From the NCBI GenBank assembly GCA_003482405.1, contig DMZB01000344.1, positions 1 through 12,671 on the forward strand: a DNA stretch of 12,671 nucleotides. The letters run 5' to 3'. The DNA is from Lactobacillus sp. Its GTDB lineage: Bacteria > Bacillota > Bacilli > Lactobacillales > Lactobacillaceae. Under the pieces are notes generated by a model that did no database searches, had not been told where the DNA came from, and saw only the letters and a program-made list of their open reading frames with translations. Every line of letters begins with the position of its first letter. The stretch's first letter is position 1. The translations under genes and the position numbers were made by a program. Positions 7,324 to 12,671 of the stretch are shown piece after piece.

Positions 7324-7357
7324 TTCGTTTTTCAAGAAAAATGATACAAAACGCATT

Positions 7358-7405
7358 AAAAACGGTCATTCTCGAGCAGTTTTGCTACAAGGAATGACCG
7401 TTTTT
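7358..7405. terminator. Bidirectional terminator between convergent genes
   Basis: AAAAACGGTCATTC (7358-7371) pairs perfectly with GAATGACCGTTTTT (7392-7405). The 20-base loop contains a second small hairpin, AGCA/TGCT at 7375-7386. The A-run on the left and T-run on the right make it work for both the DUF1275 gene and the leftward acyltransferase gene. Confidence 0.85.
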
Positions 7406-7422
7406 GTCGTTTTCTTCAGTGT

Positions 7423-8577
7423 TTAATTCGTCCGTGTAGCCCGCACTTTGGCCGACAAACGAGTCGTACCTGACTTGATCCATTCTTCCAATCGATGCCC
7501 TTCAATCGCAAAACCAAATGAAACAATCCAGCCAATAATGTAGGTCACCGTCACCCTCAGACCCAGTGCACGGGCGCCATTCCAACCGGCAAAACTTTCT
7601 ACCTGCCACAACAAATTCATCCAGAACACGTTACCGAGAAAGGCGCGATAAGCGTAAATTGCTAGAAAGTGCACGACGCCGAGTACACGCGATTGATGTT
7701 TGATTAGCCATAATGCGAGCACAGCAATCAAACCGATAGCGCTGACGGAAAAAATCACGCCTGCTGGTTTTAAGTATGGTGCGTTTGCAAACGTCACGGG
7801 GGTGCCAAAGCTCTCTAATTCGACATTACTTCGCCACCATGACCAAAGAAAAGTGATTGCAAATACCCACCACCAACGCGCTAACAATGGCTCAAGTTGC
7901 GTTCGAAACGACCAGAGTAAGATACCGCCGATAGCGTACAACAAGAAACTGGGAAACACGCGATCTAACAGATACCAATCTTGATTACGCGGACCGTTAA
8001 AAACTTCAACGTCATAAATGGCGACCCACCAGACATAAAACATTAACGTGCCCAGTGCTACTGCAATGCCACGGCCAGTGTGTCCTTCAAGCAACTTAGC
8101 CAATCCAACAAACAGCGGCATGAGGACGATAAACTGCAACATCATCGTGTTATACCAAAGGTGCGGCGCGGCGTTGCCGTTAACAAACTGCCAGTTGAAA
8201 CTGATCAGATTATGAAACGGCGTGTGCTGCTGTAACCCAGGCATTAATACGAGGTAAGCCAGCGTCCACCAAACGGTTGGTGAAAATAAGGCCACCCACT
8301 GTTTCTGCAGATAGGGTAAGTACTCGCCATGAAATGTACGTAACGATGTGGTGCGCACTGTGGTGTATAAAATGCCAAAGATAAAAGCGGGTGCCGTAAA
8401 TTTAACGAGGTCGTAAACCGCGATCAACCAATTCTGCTGCGCCAGCGTTGGACTAACCTTGAGCGCAAATCCGAGGACTGTTTGCAACATCACGGCAGTA
8501 CAAGCAAACACCTTGAGAAAATCGCCAATGTCGGTGCGATTGGGGTCATTTAATTGTAATCGTTTCTCTTCAGCCAC
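7423..8577 (-). CDS. Acyltransferase-3-like integral membrane protein
   Basis: Polytopic membrane protein of 384 residues, resembling the acyltransferase-3 family that moves acyl groups onto sugars or cell-surface polymers. It opens with a short charged tail (MAEEKRLQLNDPNRTDIGDFLK) and has about ten hydrophobic helices. The GTG at 8577 is chosen because an AAAGGAGG site (8585-8592) lies 7 bases upstream; the frame stays open to a TTG at 8634, but that extension would contain the binding site. The usual N-terminal Arg...His pair of active members is not visible: the equivalent stretch reads LKVFACTAVMLQTVLGF, with Lys and Gln or Thr there. It may be a divergent or non-catalytic member. It ends in a shared terminator with the DUF1275 gene; a hydrophobic 41-codon frame lies 41 bases upstream. 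Confidence 0.78.
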   Translation of the reverse strand: MAEEKRLQLNDPNRTDIGDFLKVFACTAVMLQTVLGFALKVSPTLAQQNWLIAVYDLVKFTAPAFIFGILYTTVRTTSLRTFHGEYLPYLQKQWVALFSPTVWWTLAYLVLMPGLQQHTPFHNLISFNWQFVNGNAAPHLWYNTMMLQFIVLMPLFVGLAKLLEGHTGRGIAVALGTLMFYVWWVAIYDVEVFNGPRNQDWYLLDRVFPSFLLYAIGGILLWSFRTQLEPLLARWWWVFAITFLWSWWRSNVELESFGTPVTFANAPYLKPAGVIFSVSAIGLIAVLALWLIKHQSRVLGVVHFLAIYAYRAFLGNVFWMNLLWQVESFAGWNGARALGLRVTVTYIIGWIVSFGFAIEGHRLEEWIKSGTTRLSAKVRATRTN

Positions 8578-8584
8578 ACACAGT

Positions 8585-8592
8585 CCTCCTTT
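8585..8592 (-). promoter_or_regulatory. Strong ribosome binding site of the acyltransferase-like gene
   Basis: Read leftward AAAGGAGG, 7 bases before GTG 8577. It decides the start in favour of GTG over the upstream in-frame TTG. Confidence 0.8.
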
Positions 8593-8618
8593 CATCAAAC
8601 AAGTTATTACTGACCATT

Positions 8619-8744
8619 CTACACGACCATACAAACGATAACAGCCGCCAAAGTAATTACGTTCGCTAACATCAACAGACCAGTTTTTAAAATAGACTTA
8701 ATCAGCGAACCAATTAAGACGTTAAGCACCGTAACAACGGTCAT
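8619..8744 (-). CDS. Possible 41-residue hydrophobic membrane peptide
   Basis: Reading frame ATG 8744 to TAG 8619, 41 residues, starting MTVVTVLNVLIGSLIKSI and ending AAVIVCMVV. Nearly all residues are hydrophobic or small, the only charges are two Lys near the middle (residues 16 and 20), and it could span the membrane once or twice. The sequence before the ATG contains GGTGAT, part of the full anti-Shine-Dalgarno complement, in a register that fits initiation. It is on the same strand as the acyltransferase-like gene and ends 41 bases before its start, so it could be a co-transcribed small protein or a leader peptide. I do not recognise it; a chance frame is still possible because it has no visible conserved motif. 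Confidence 0.42.
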   Translation of the reverse strand: MTVVTVLNVLIGSLIKSILKTGLLMLANVITLAAVIVCMVV

Positions 8745-8793
8745 TTATCACCATCCATCTTAACCTTGTTATAGGCCAGTTAACCCCTATCGC

Positions 8794-8822
8794 TTGAAAT
8801 TAACGATAACTTTTTGTATGTT
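8794..8822 (+). promoter_or_regulatory. Promoter of the YczE-family gene
   Basis: TTGAAA (8794-8799), a 17-base spacer, TATGTT (8817-8822). The start point is predicted near 8829, with a leader of about 35 bases that includes AGGAGG at 8852-8857. Confidence 0.6.
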
Positions 8823-8863
8823 AGTCGATAATTTAACTTATCTTTGATTGCAGGAGGTCGCCA

Positions 8864-9796
8864 ATGACAAACATTGAATCTACAAACACACAGCCACACC
8901 AAAATAAAATCATCAGTGTAACCATGAAGACCTTAATGTCATTTTTTGGCATTGCTATCTTATCCTTAGGCACCACATTTTTACGTGAAGGCCAAGTCGG
9001 TCTGGACCCCTTCACCGCCTTAAATACTGGAATGGCCGCTAAATTTGGTCTCAGTTTAGGTACATATCAGCTTGCTGCAAACCTCGTCATTTTTGTTTTC
9101 ATTATCATTTTGGACCGAAAGAAAATCGGCATTGGGACCGTGCTTAACATGGTGTTGGTCGGCTATGAAATTCAGTGGTTCTCCAGCATTTATAAGACAC
9201 TGCTACCTGGCAGCGTTAACTTGTTTTCGATTATCGCCGACGCCATTGTCGGATTGTTGCTCTTTACGCTTGGCGCCTCACTTTACATGACTGCCGACCT
9301 TGGTGTTGCACCCTATGATGCAATTGCGCCGATTGCCTCCGACCGTCTACACATTCAGTACCGTATCGTCCGGATCATCCAAGATGTTCTCTTTATGTTG
9401 GCAGCCGTTCTGGCCGGTGGACCCGTGGGGATCGCGACGATCATCGTGGCCTTCTTCACTGGCCCACTGATCACCTACTGGAACACTCATGTTAGTCAGC
9501 ACGCCGTGACCAGCATTAACCGTTTTAGCACGCAACCAAACATTAAAGGCGTCGGTACAGAAATCGTCGAACTTGGTCGCGTAAGCTACAGTGCAGTTTC
9601 CCATGCCTACAAAATGACCGTGCACACTCAACAACGTTTGTCTGGCTATTCCAACGCAGAACTCACCGGTCGACTGAACGCCACTAAAACGAACCTGGAT
9701 AACGCCAAACAGATTTACGACAACATGTCCGCTCAGTACGAAATGCTGAAGAATGAAGCACAACGGCGGCATGACGAAAATGAGGAAAAGAAGTAG
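8864..9796 (+). CDS. YczE-family membrane protein with a long C-terminal coiled-coil tail
   Basis: Integral membrane protein of 310 residues; residues about 20-206 match the YczE family. About five hydrophobic helices are seen, and the family's internal repeat is visible as GLDPFTALNTG (46-56) and GVAPYDAIAPIA (147-158). The molecular function of the family is not established. B. subtilis YczE is about 215 residues as I recall, so the last 100 or so residues (208-310) are an extension: a polar linker, then a charged stretch from about 262 (NAELTGRLNATKTNLDNAKQ, then YEMLKNEAQRRHDENEEKK) that looks like a cytoplasmic coiled coil. AGGAGG at 8852-8857, 6 bases before the ATG, fixes the start. 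It is monocistronic, between its own promoter and a terminator shared with the TetR gene. Confidence 0.87.
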   Translation: MTNIESTNTQPHQNKIISVTMKTLMSFFGIAILSLGTTFLREGQVGLDPFTALNTGMAAKFGLSLGTYQLAANLVIFVFIIILDRKKIGIGTVLNMVLVGYEIQWFSSIYKTLLPGSVNLFSIIADAIVGLLLFTLGASLYMTADLGVAPYDAIAPIASDRLHIQYRIVRIIQDVLFMLAAVLAGGPVGIATIIVAFFTGPLITYWNTHVSQHAVTSINRFSTQPNIKGVGTEIVELGRVSYSAVSHAYKMTVHTQQRLSGYSNAELTGRLNATKTNLDNAKQIYDNMSAQYEMLKNEAQRRHDENEEKK

Positions 9797-9801
9797 AGAT
9801 G

Positions 9802-9844
9802 AAAAAAGGACTATCGCAACATCGTGTTGTAATAGCCCTTTTTT
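9802..9844. terminator. Bidirectional terminator between the YczE-family and TetR genes
   Basis: The arms 9802-9821 and 9825-9844 form a 20-bp stem with two mismatches and one G-T pair, closed by the loop TCG. It starts with six A and ends with six T, so it can terminate transcription from either side. Confidence 0.88.
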
Positions 9845-9859
9845 CATTACACTTCTCTG

Positions 9860-10444
9860 TTACTTTAGCACCCGCCATGCACCCTCGAGCATATCGAGGA
9901 TTGTCTCCAGTGGCACTCGAATCGGGTCAACAGTCTTATTGCGCACTGATTGCGCGTACCTCACCAGTGTGTCATACGCGATTGCCATTAGGACATAGGG
10001 GTCTGTATCCCGGATGATACCATCTTTCATCCCCTGCTTCACTAGTACCGTCACTCGGTCAAAGTCCATCTCTGCTTCTTCGGCGGAAATGTCGATCTGC
10101 CCGAAAATGGGCGAGTTTTCATATTGCGTAATAACGTCCATTGCTACTGGATTCTCAATGGCAAATTGATAAATAATCCGCGCGTATAGCTTCATATTGG
10201 CAACAACGTCTGGTTGCTCAGTGAAATGTGCGTTCATATAATCGTTGACACTATTTTTCTGCGCCAGAAAAACCTGTTTGAGCAAATCATCTTTGTTCTT
10301 AAAGTACAAATAAATATTCGATTGTGAGATGCCGGTGCGCTTGGCCACCTTCGCCATGGCAATACTGGAAATGCCTTCCTCAATCACCATGTGCGCCACG
10401 ACATCAATAATTTCCCGTGGCCGTTGTTCATTCTTTGTTCGCAT
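9860..10444 (-). CDS. TetR-family transcriptional regulator, probably leaderless
   Basis: TetR-type repressor of 194 residues, a normal length. The helix-turn-helix is at residues about 29-48 (AMAKVAKRTGISQSNIYLYF), followed by KNKDDLLKQVFLAQ and an all-helical ligand domain with no motif that tells the ligand. The start at 10444 (MRTKNEQRPREIIDVV) is chosen because the promoter TTGACG-17-TATAAT ends at 10452; transcription would begin at about 10446-10444, on or next to this ATG. Two earlier in-frame ATGs exist: 10453 overlaps the -10 box and 10498 lies upstream of the promoter. None of the three has a ribosome binding site. It diverges from two SDR genes, and its likely operator is found in both facing promoters, so it probably represses itself and them. 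Confidence 0.9.
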   Translation of the reverse strand: MRTKNEQRPREIIDVVAHMVIEEGISSIAMAKVAKRTGISQSNIYLYFKNKDDLLKQVFLAQKNSVNDYMNAHFTEQPDVVANMKLYARIIYQFAIENPVAMDVITQYENSPIFGQIDISAEEAEMDFDRVTVLVKQGMKDGIIRDTDPYVLMAIAYDTLVRYAQSVRNKTVDPIRVPLETILDMLEGAWRVLK

Positions 10445-10451
10445 GTCATTC

Positions 10452-10480
10452 ATTATAAAAGAATGGTCGTTCCTCGTCAA
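10452..10480 (-). promoter_or_regulatory. TetR gene promoter with operator in the spacer
   Basis: Read leftward: TTGACG (10480-10475), a 17-base spacer, TATAAT (10457-10452). The spacer holds the palindromic site GAATGGTCGTTC (+ strand 10461-10472), of the form GAAYGNNCRTTC. The predicted start point falls at the ATG of 10444. Confidence 0.8.
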
Positions 10481-10505
10481 TTTATTATTTATTTGCATCT
10501 TTGTG

Positions 10506-10534
10506 TTGACAAAGAACGCTCATTCTTTTATATT
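10506..10534 (+). promoter_or_regulatory. First rightward promoter toward the SDR genes, with operator in the spacer
   Basis: TTGACA (10506-10511), a 17-base spacer, TATATT (10529-10534). The spacer is filled by GAACGCTCATTC (10514-10525), the same palindrome type as in the TetR promoter and centred 53 bases from it. The predicted start is near 10541, immediately before a short hairpin with a T-run at 10544-10568. Confidence 0.75.
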
Positions 10535-10543
10535 ATAACCATG

Positions 10544-10568
10544 CTCATTACGAATGAGTTTTTCTTTT
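10544..10568 (+). terminator. Possible early attenuator after the first rightward promoter
   Basis: CTCATT (10544-10549), loop ACG, AATGAG (10553-10558), then TTTTTCTTTT. It has the form of a small intrinsic terminator, but the stem is only 6 bp and the transcript would be under 30 bases. It could instead be one more regulator site. Confidence 0.3.
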
Positions 10569-10576
10569 AAGCCTAA

Positions 10577-10594
10577 AAAGAACGATTAATCTTT
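10577..10594. promoter_or_regulatory. Third TetR-operator-like site
   Basis: AAAGAACGATTAATCTTT matches the site at 10511-10528 (AAAGAACGCTCATTCTTT) at 15 of 18 positions. It lies 27 bases upstream of the -35 box of the second rightward promoter. Confidence 0.45.
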
Positions 10595-10620
10595 AATAGT
10601 CAGTGCCCAGTTGCGTTTGA

Positions 10621-10649
10621 TTGACTTCACATCCGCCTCTGCCTACATT
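10621..10649 (+). promoter_or_regulatory. Second rightward promoter, nearest the first SDR gene
   Basis: TTGACT (10621-10626), a 17-base spacer, TACATT (10644-10649), predicted start near 10656. The start region overlaps the inverted repeat GTTTG-TACA-CAAAC (10652-10665), which may be a further operator or a small 5' hairpin. Confidence 0.5.
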
Positions 10650-10721
10650 GAGTTTGTACACAAACGAAATTTACAGATTACCCGCTCATAAATAACGAAA
10701 AACATAAAGGAGATCTTCACT

Positions 10722-11612
10722 ATGACTAACCCTGTTGCTTTAATTACTGGTGCTTCGTCTGGCATGGGCAAAGCTGCTGCCATTCAATTCAATAACGCAG
10801 GTTACATCGTGTATGCCGGTGCCCGTCACCTCGAACCGATGACGGAATTGGAAGCCCAAGGCATCCACATTATGAAGCTGGACGTCACTGATAATGCTTC
10901 TAATAAAGCATTTGTAGATGCTGCATTGGAAAATGAGGGCCGCATTGATGTGTTGATCAACAATGCCGGTTACGGTTCCATGGGTGCAATTGAGGATGTC
11001 GCCCCCGCCGAAGCCAAACGTCAATTCGACGTCAACGTCTTTGGTGCTATGAACCTGGTTCAGCTAGTACTACCCACCATGCGTGCGCAACATTCCGGTA
11101 AAATCTTAAACAACTCCTCTATTGGTGGGCAAATGTACTCACCGCTTGGCGGTTGGTACTATGCTTCGAAACATGCGTTGGAAGCGCTGAGTGACTCACT
11201 GCGTTTGGAAGTCCAAGACTTCGGCATTGACGTTATCATTATCGAACCTGGTGGCACTGCAACCAACTGGCAAAAAATTGCGGCCGATCACATGTTGGAA
11301 GCCACGCCTAAAGACTCGCCATACCGCCACCTGGTTGAAACCTACGCCAGCATGAACATGAACTTTAACGCGACTGCCGATGACATCGCACACTTAATGT
11401 TCAAGGCAGCAACGACGATTCACCCAAAGACACGCTATCAGTTAAGCTGGGGTGACCGTGCCCTCGTCATTGCTGTTCGCAAATTCTCATACAAGAGCGT
11501 TGACCGTGTTACCCGCTTGGTCATGCGTCTTGCCGAACGAAACTTATCCCGCAATCAGGCACCTGACGCGCCAACCGAATCCTCCACGACAGACGATTCG
11601 CAAACAATTTAA
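10722..11612 (+). CDS. SDR family oxidoreductase, first of a tandem pair
   Basis: Cytoplasmic classical short-chain dehydrogenase/reductase, 296 residues. TGASSGMG (9-16) binds the cofactor; R35 after the second strand (YAGARH) suggests NADP(H). NNAG is at 80-83, N105 lies in FDVNVFG, and the catalytic residues are S133 (NSSIGG), Y146 and K150 (YYASK). The conserved IIEPGGTATNW follows at 174-183. This branch acts on carbonyl or alcohol groups of varied small molecules and the substrate cannot be told. Residue 131 is Asn where the second copy has Val. The C-terminus ends in an acidic, Ser/Thr-rich tail (about 276-296). AAAGGAG lies 9 bases before the ATG. It faces the TetR gene and is probably repressed by it, and it is followed after 81 bases by its paralogue. 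Confidence 0.92.
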   Translation: MTNPVALITGASSGMGKAAAIQFNNAGYIVYAGARHLEPMTELEAQGIHIMKLDVTDNASNKAFVDAALENEGRIDVLINNAGYGSMGAIEDVAPAEAKRQFDVNVFGAMNLVQLVLPTMRAQHSGKILNNSSIGGQMYSPLGGWYYASKHALEALSDSLRLEVQDFGIDVIIIEPGGTATNWQKIAADHMLEATPKDSPYRHLVETYASMNMNFNATADDIAHLMFKAATTIHPKTRYQLSWGDRALVIAVRKFSYKSVDRVTRLVMRLAERNLSRNQAPDAPTESSTTDDSQTI

Positions 11613-11693
11613 GACTGAATTTTTCGACAATATTCAATTTTTACTGCTTTAAATAAAACACGTTCACAACTCAAAAAGGAGAACTCTATTATT

Positions 11694-12554
11694 ATGACTA
11701 AAACTGTGGCTTTAATTACTGGTGCATCATCTGGCATGGGCAGAGCCGCTGCCATCCAATTTCACAACGCAGGCTACACCGTGTATGCCGGCGCTCGACA
11801 CGTCGAACCAATGGCTGATTTGGCCGAACAAGGTATTCATACGCTAAAACTCGATGTCACTGATTCCGCATCCAACAAGGCTTTTGTTGATGCCGCACTG
11901 GAGAATGAAGGCCGCATTGATTTACTCATCAACAATGCCGGTTATGGTTCCATGGGTGCACTTGAAGATGTCGACCTTGCCGAGGCCAAACGCCAATTTG
12001 ACGTCAATGTGTTCGGTGCAATGAGCCTGGTTCAGCTCGTTTTGCCAACCATGCGGGCACAACATTCCGGTAAGATCATGAACGTCTCCTCCATCGGCGG
12101 ACAAATGTATGGCCCATTGAGCGGTTGGTACTACGGATCTAAACACGCCTTAGAAGCGCTAAGTGATTCATTGCGTTTGGAAGTCAAAGACTTTGGCATC
12201 GATGTAATCATCATCGAACCGGGTGGCACCAAAACAAACTGGGCAAAAATTGCCATTGATCACATGTTGGCAGCGACGCCAAAAGACTCCCCTTACCGTC
12301 ACATGGTTGAAGTTCAATCCAACATGGGCATCTACTTCACTGCTACGGCTGACGACATCGCCCACCTCATGTTTAAGGCCGCCACGACAAGAAACCCCAA
12401 GACTCGTTACCAGCTAACCTGGGGTGACCGTGCCATTGTCATCGCCGCACGCAAACTTTCCTACAAGATGTTCGATCGGATCCAGCTTCGTTCAATGAAG
12501 ATGGCAGAGAGAGATTTGCTAAATGGCCGGCAAAATGAAACAGAGACGAACTAA
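11694..12554 (+). CDS. SDR family oxidoreductase, second of a tandem pair
   Basis: Classical short-chain dehydrogenase/reductase of 286 residues, paralogue of the gene before it: by eye the first 280 residues align without gaps and about 222 (79%) are identical. All motifs stand at the same places: TGASSGMG 9-16, R35, NNAG 80-83, S133 (NVSSIGG), Y146 and K150 (YYGSK). Differences cluster at 41-50, 204-216 and from 252 to the end. The 204-216 stretch follows the cofactor-side helix, where SDRs usually contact the substrate, so the copies may differ in substrate. The GGAG site is 12 bases before the ATG, unusually far, with two in-frame ATT codons between. The 81-base gap holds only a weak hairpin (11616-11636) and no clear promoter, so it is probably co-transcribed. 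Confidence 0.92.
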   Translation: MTKTVALITGASSGMGRAAAIQFHNAGYTVYAGARHVEPMADLAEQGIHTLKLDVTDSASNKAFVDAALENEGRIDLLINNAGYGSMGALEDVDLAEAKRQFDVNVFGAMSLVQLVLPTMRAQHSGKIMNVSSIGGQMYGPLSGWYYGSKHALEALSDSLRLEVKDFGIDVIIIEPGGTKTNWAKIAIDHMLAATPKDSPYRHMVEVQSNMGIYFTATADDIAHLMFKAATTRNPKTRYQLTWGDRAIVIAARKLSYKMFDRIQLRSMKMAERDLLNGRQNETETN

Positions 12555-12581
12555 CAGGTAAGTAAATAAATTTGATAAGTG

Positions 12582-12652
12582 CGCCATTGCAAAGCGATCA
12601 TTACAGGATGCTTCATGATTCATCCATAACGGTCACTATGCGATGGCGTTTT
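12582..12652 (+). terminator. Branched hairpin after the second SDR gene, likely terminator
   Basis: CGCCATTGCA (12582-12591) pairs with TGCGATGGCG (12639-12648) over 10 bp with one G-T pair, followed by TTTT. Inside lies another hairpin, GGATG (12606-12610) with CATCC (12621-12625). The long interior makes it an atypical terminator. Apart from this, bases 12555-12671 show no gene. Confidence 0.5.
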
Positions 12653-12671
12653 AAATTGTTGATTTTTCCAC

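Noticed and set aside
8578..8634. TTG at 8634 as start of the acyltransferase-like protein
   Set aside because: The AAAGGAGG site at 8585-8592 would then be inside the coding region, and GTG 8577 is placed 7 bases after it.
9347..9847. Leftward open frame opposite the YczE-family gene
   Set aside because: It runs through the bidirectional terminator and mirrors the real gene, and its translation has no family features.
11616..11641. TGAAT/ATTCA hairpin between the two SDR genes as a terminator
   Set aside because: A 5-bp AT-rich stem with an 11-base loop is expected by chance, although some T bases follow.

Overview
The window reads as chromosomal DNA of a low-to-mid-GC Gram-positive bacterium, most likely a member of the Lactobacillaceae. 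This rests on strong AGGAGG-type ribosome binding sites, TTGACA/TATAAT-type promoters with 17-base spacers, hairpin-plus-T terminators, and the family mix (DUF1275, YczE, a KduD-like dehydrogenase, LacI and TetR repressors). The species cannot be named from the sequence alone. There are no RNA genes, insertion sequences, CRISPR arrays or phage genes.

Region 1 (1-3383) is AT-rich and all on the + strand: a LysR regulator cut by the window edge, a terminator, a clear promoter, then a two-gene unit with an MFS carrier and a 3-hydroxyacyl-CoA dehydrogenase-type enzyme, closed by a 19-bp perfect stem. It looks like an uptake-plus-oxidation module for a small hydroxy acid; the substrate is unknown.

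Region 2 (3484-6545) is a divergent sugar-acid type locus. A KduD-like SDR and a D-2-hydroxyacid dehydrogenase form a leftward operon facing a rightward LacI-family repressor. Each of the two promoters has a near-identical GGCAAACG-type operator just downstream of its predicted start point, so the repressor probably controls both itself and the operon.

Region 3 (6640-8863) holds a DUF1275 membrane protein (+), a bidirectional terminator, and an acyltransferase-3-like membrane protein (-). A very hydrophobic 41-codon reading frame (8619-8744) lies just upstream of the latter.

Region 4 (8864-12671) holds a YczE-family membrane protein with a long C-terminal coiled-coil tail, a bidirectional terminator, a TetR repressor (-) and two tandem paralogous SDR oxidoreductases (+, about 79% identical). 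The TetR/SDR intergenic region carries two divergent promoters, each with a GAAYGNNCRTTC-like palindrome between -35 and -10, plus a third related site and a third promoter. The TetR -10 box sits so close to the start codon that the mRNA is probably leaderless. The unit is best read as a self-regulated TetR switch controlling two reductases whose substrate and inducer are unknown.
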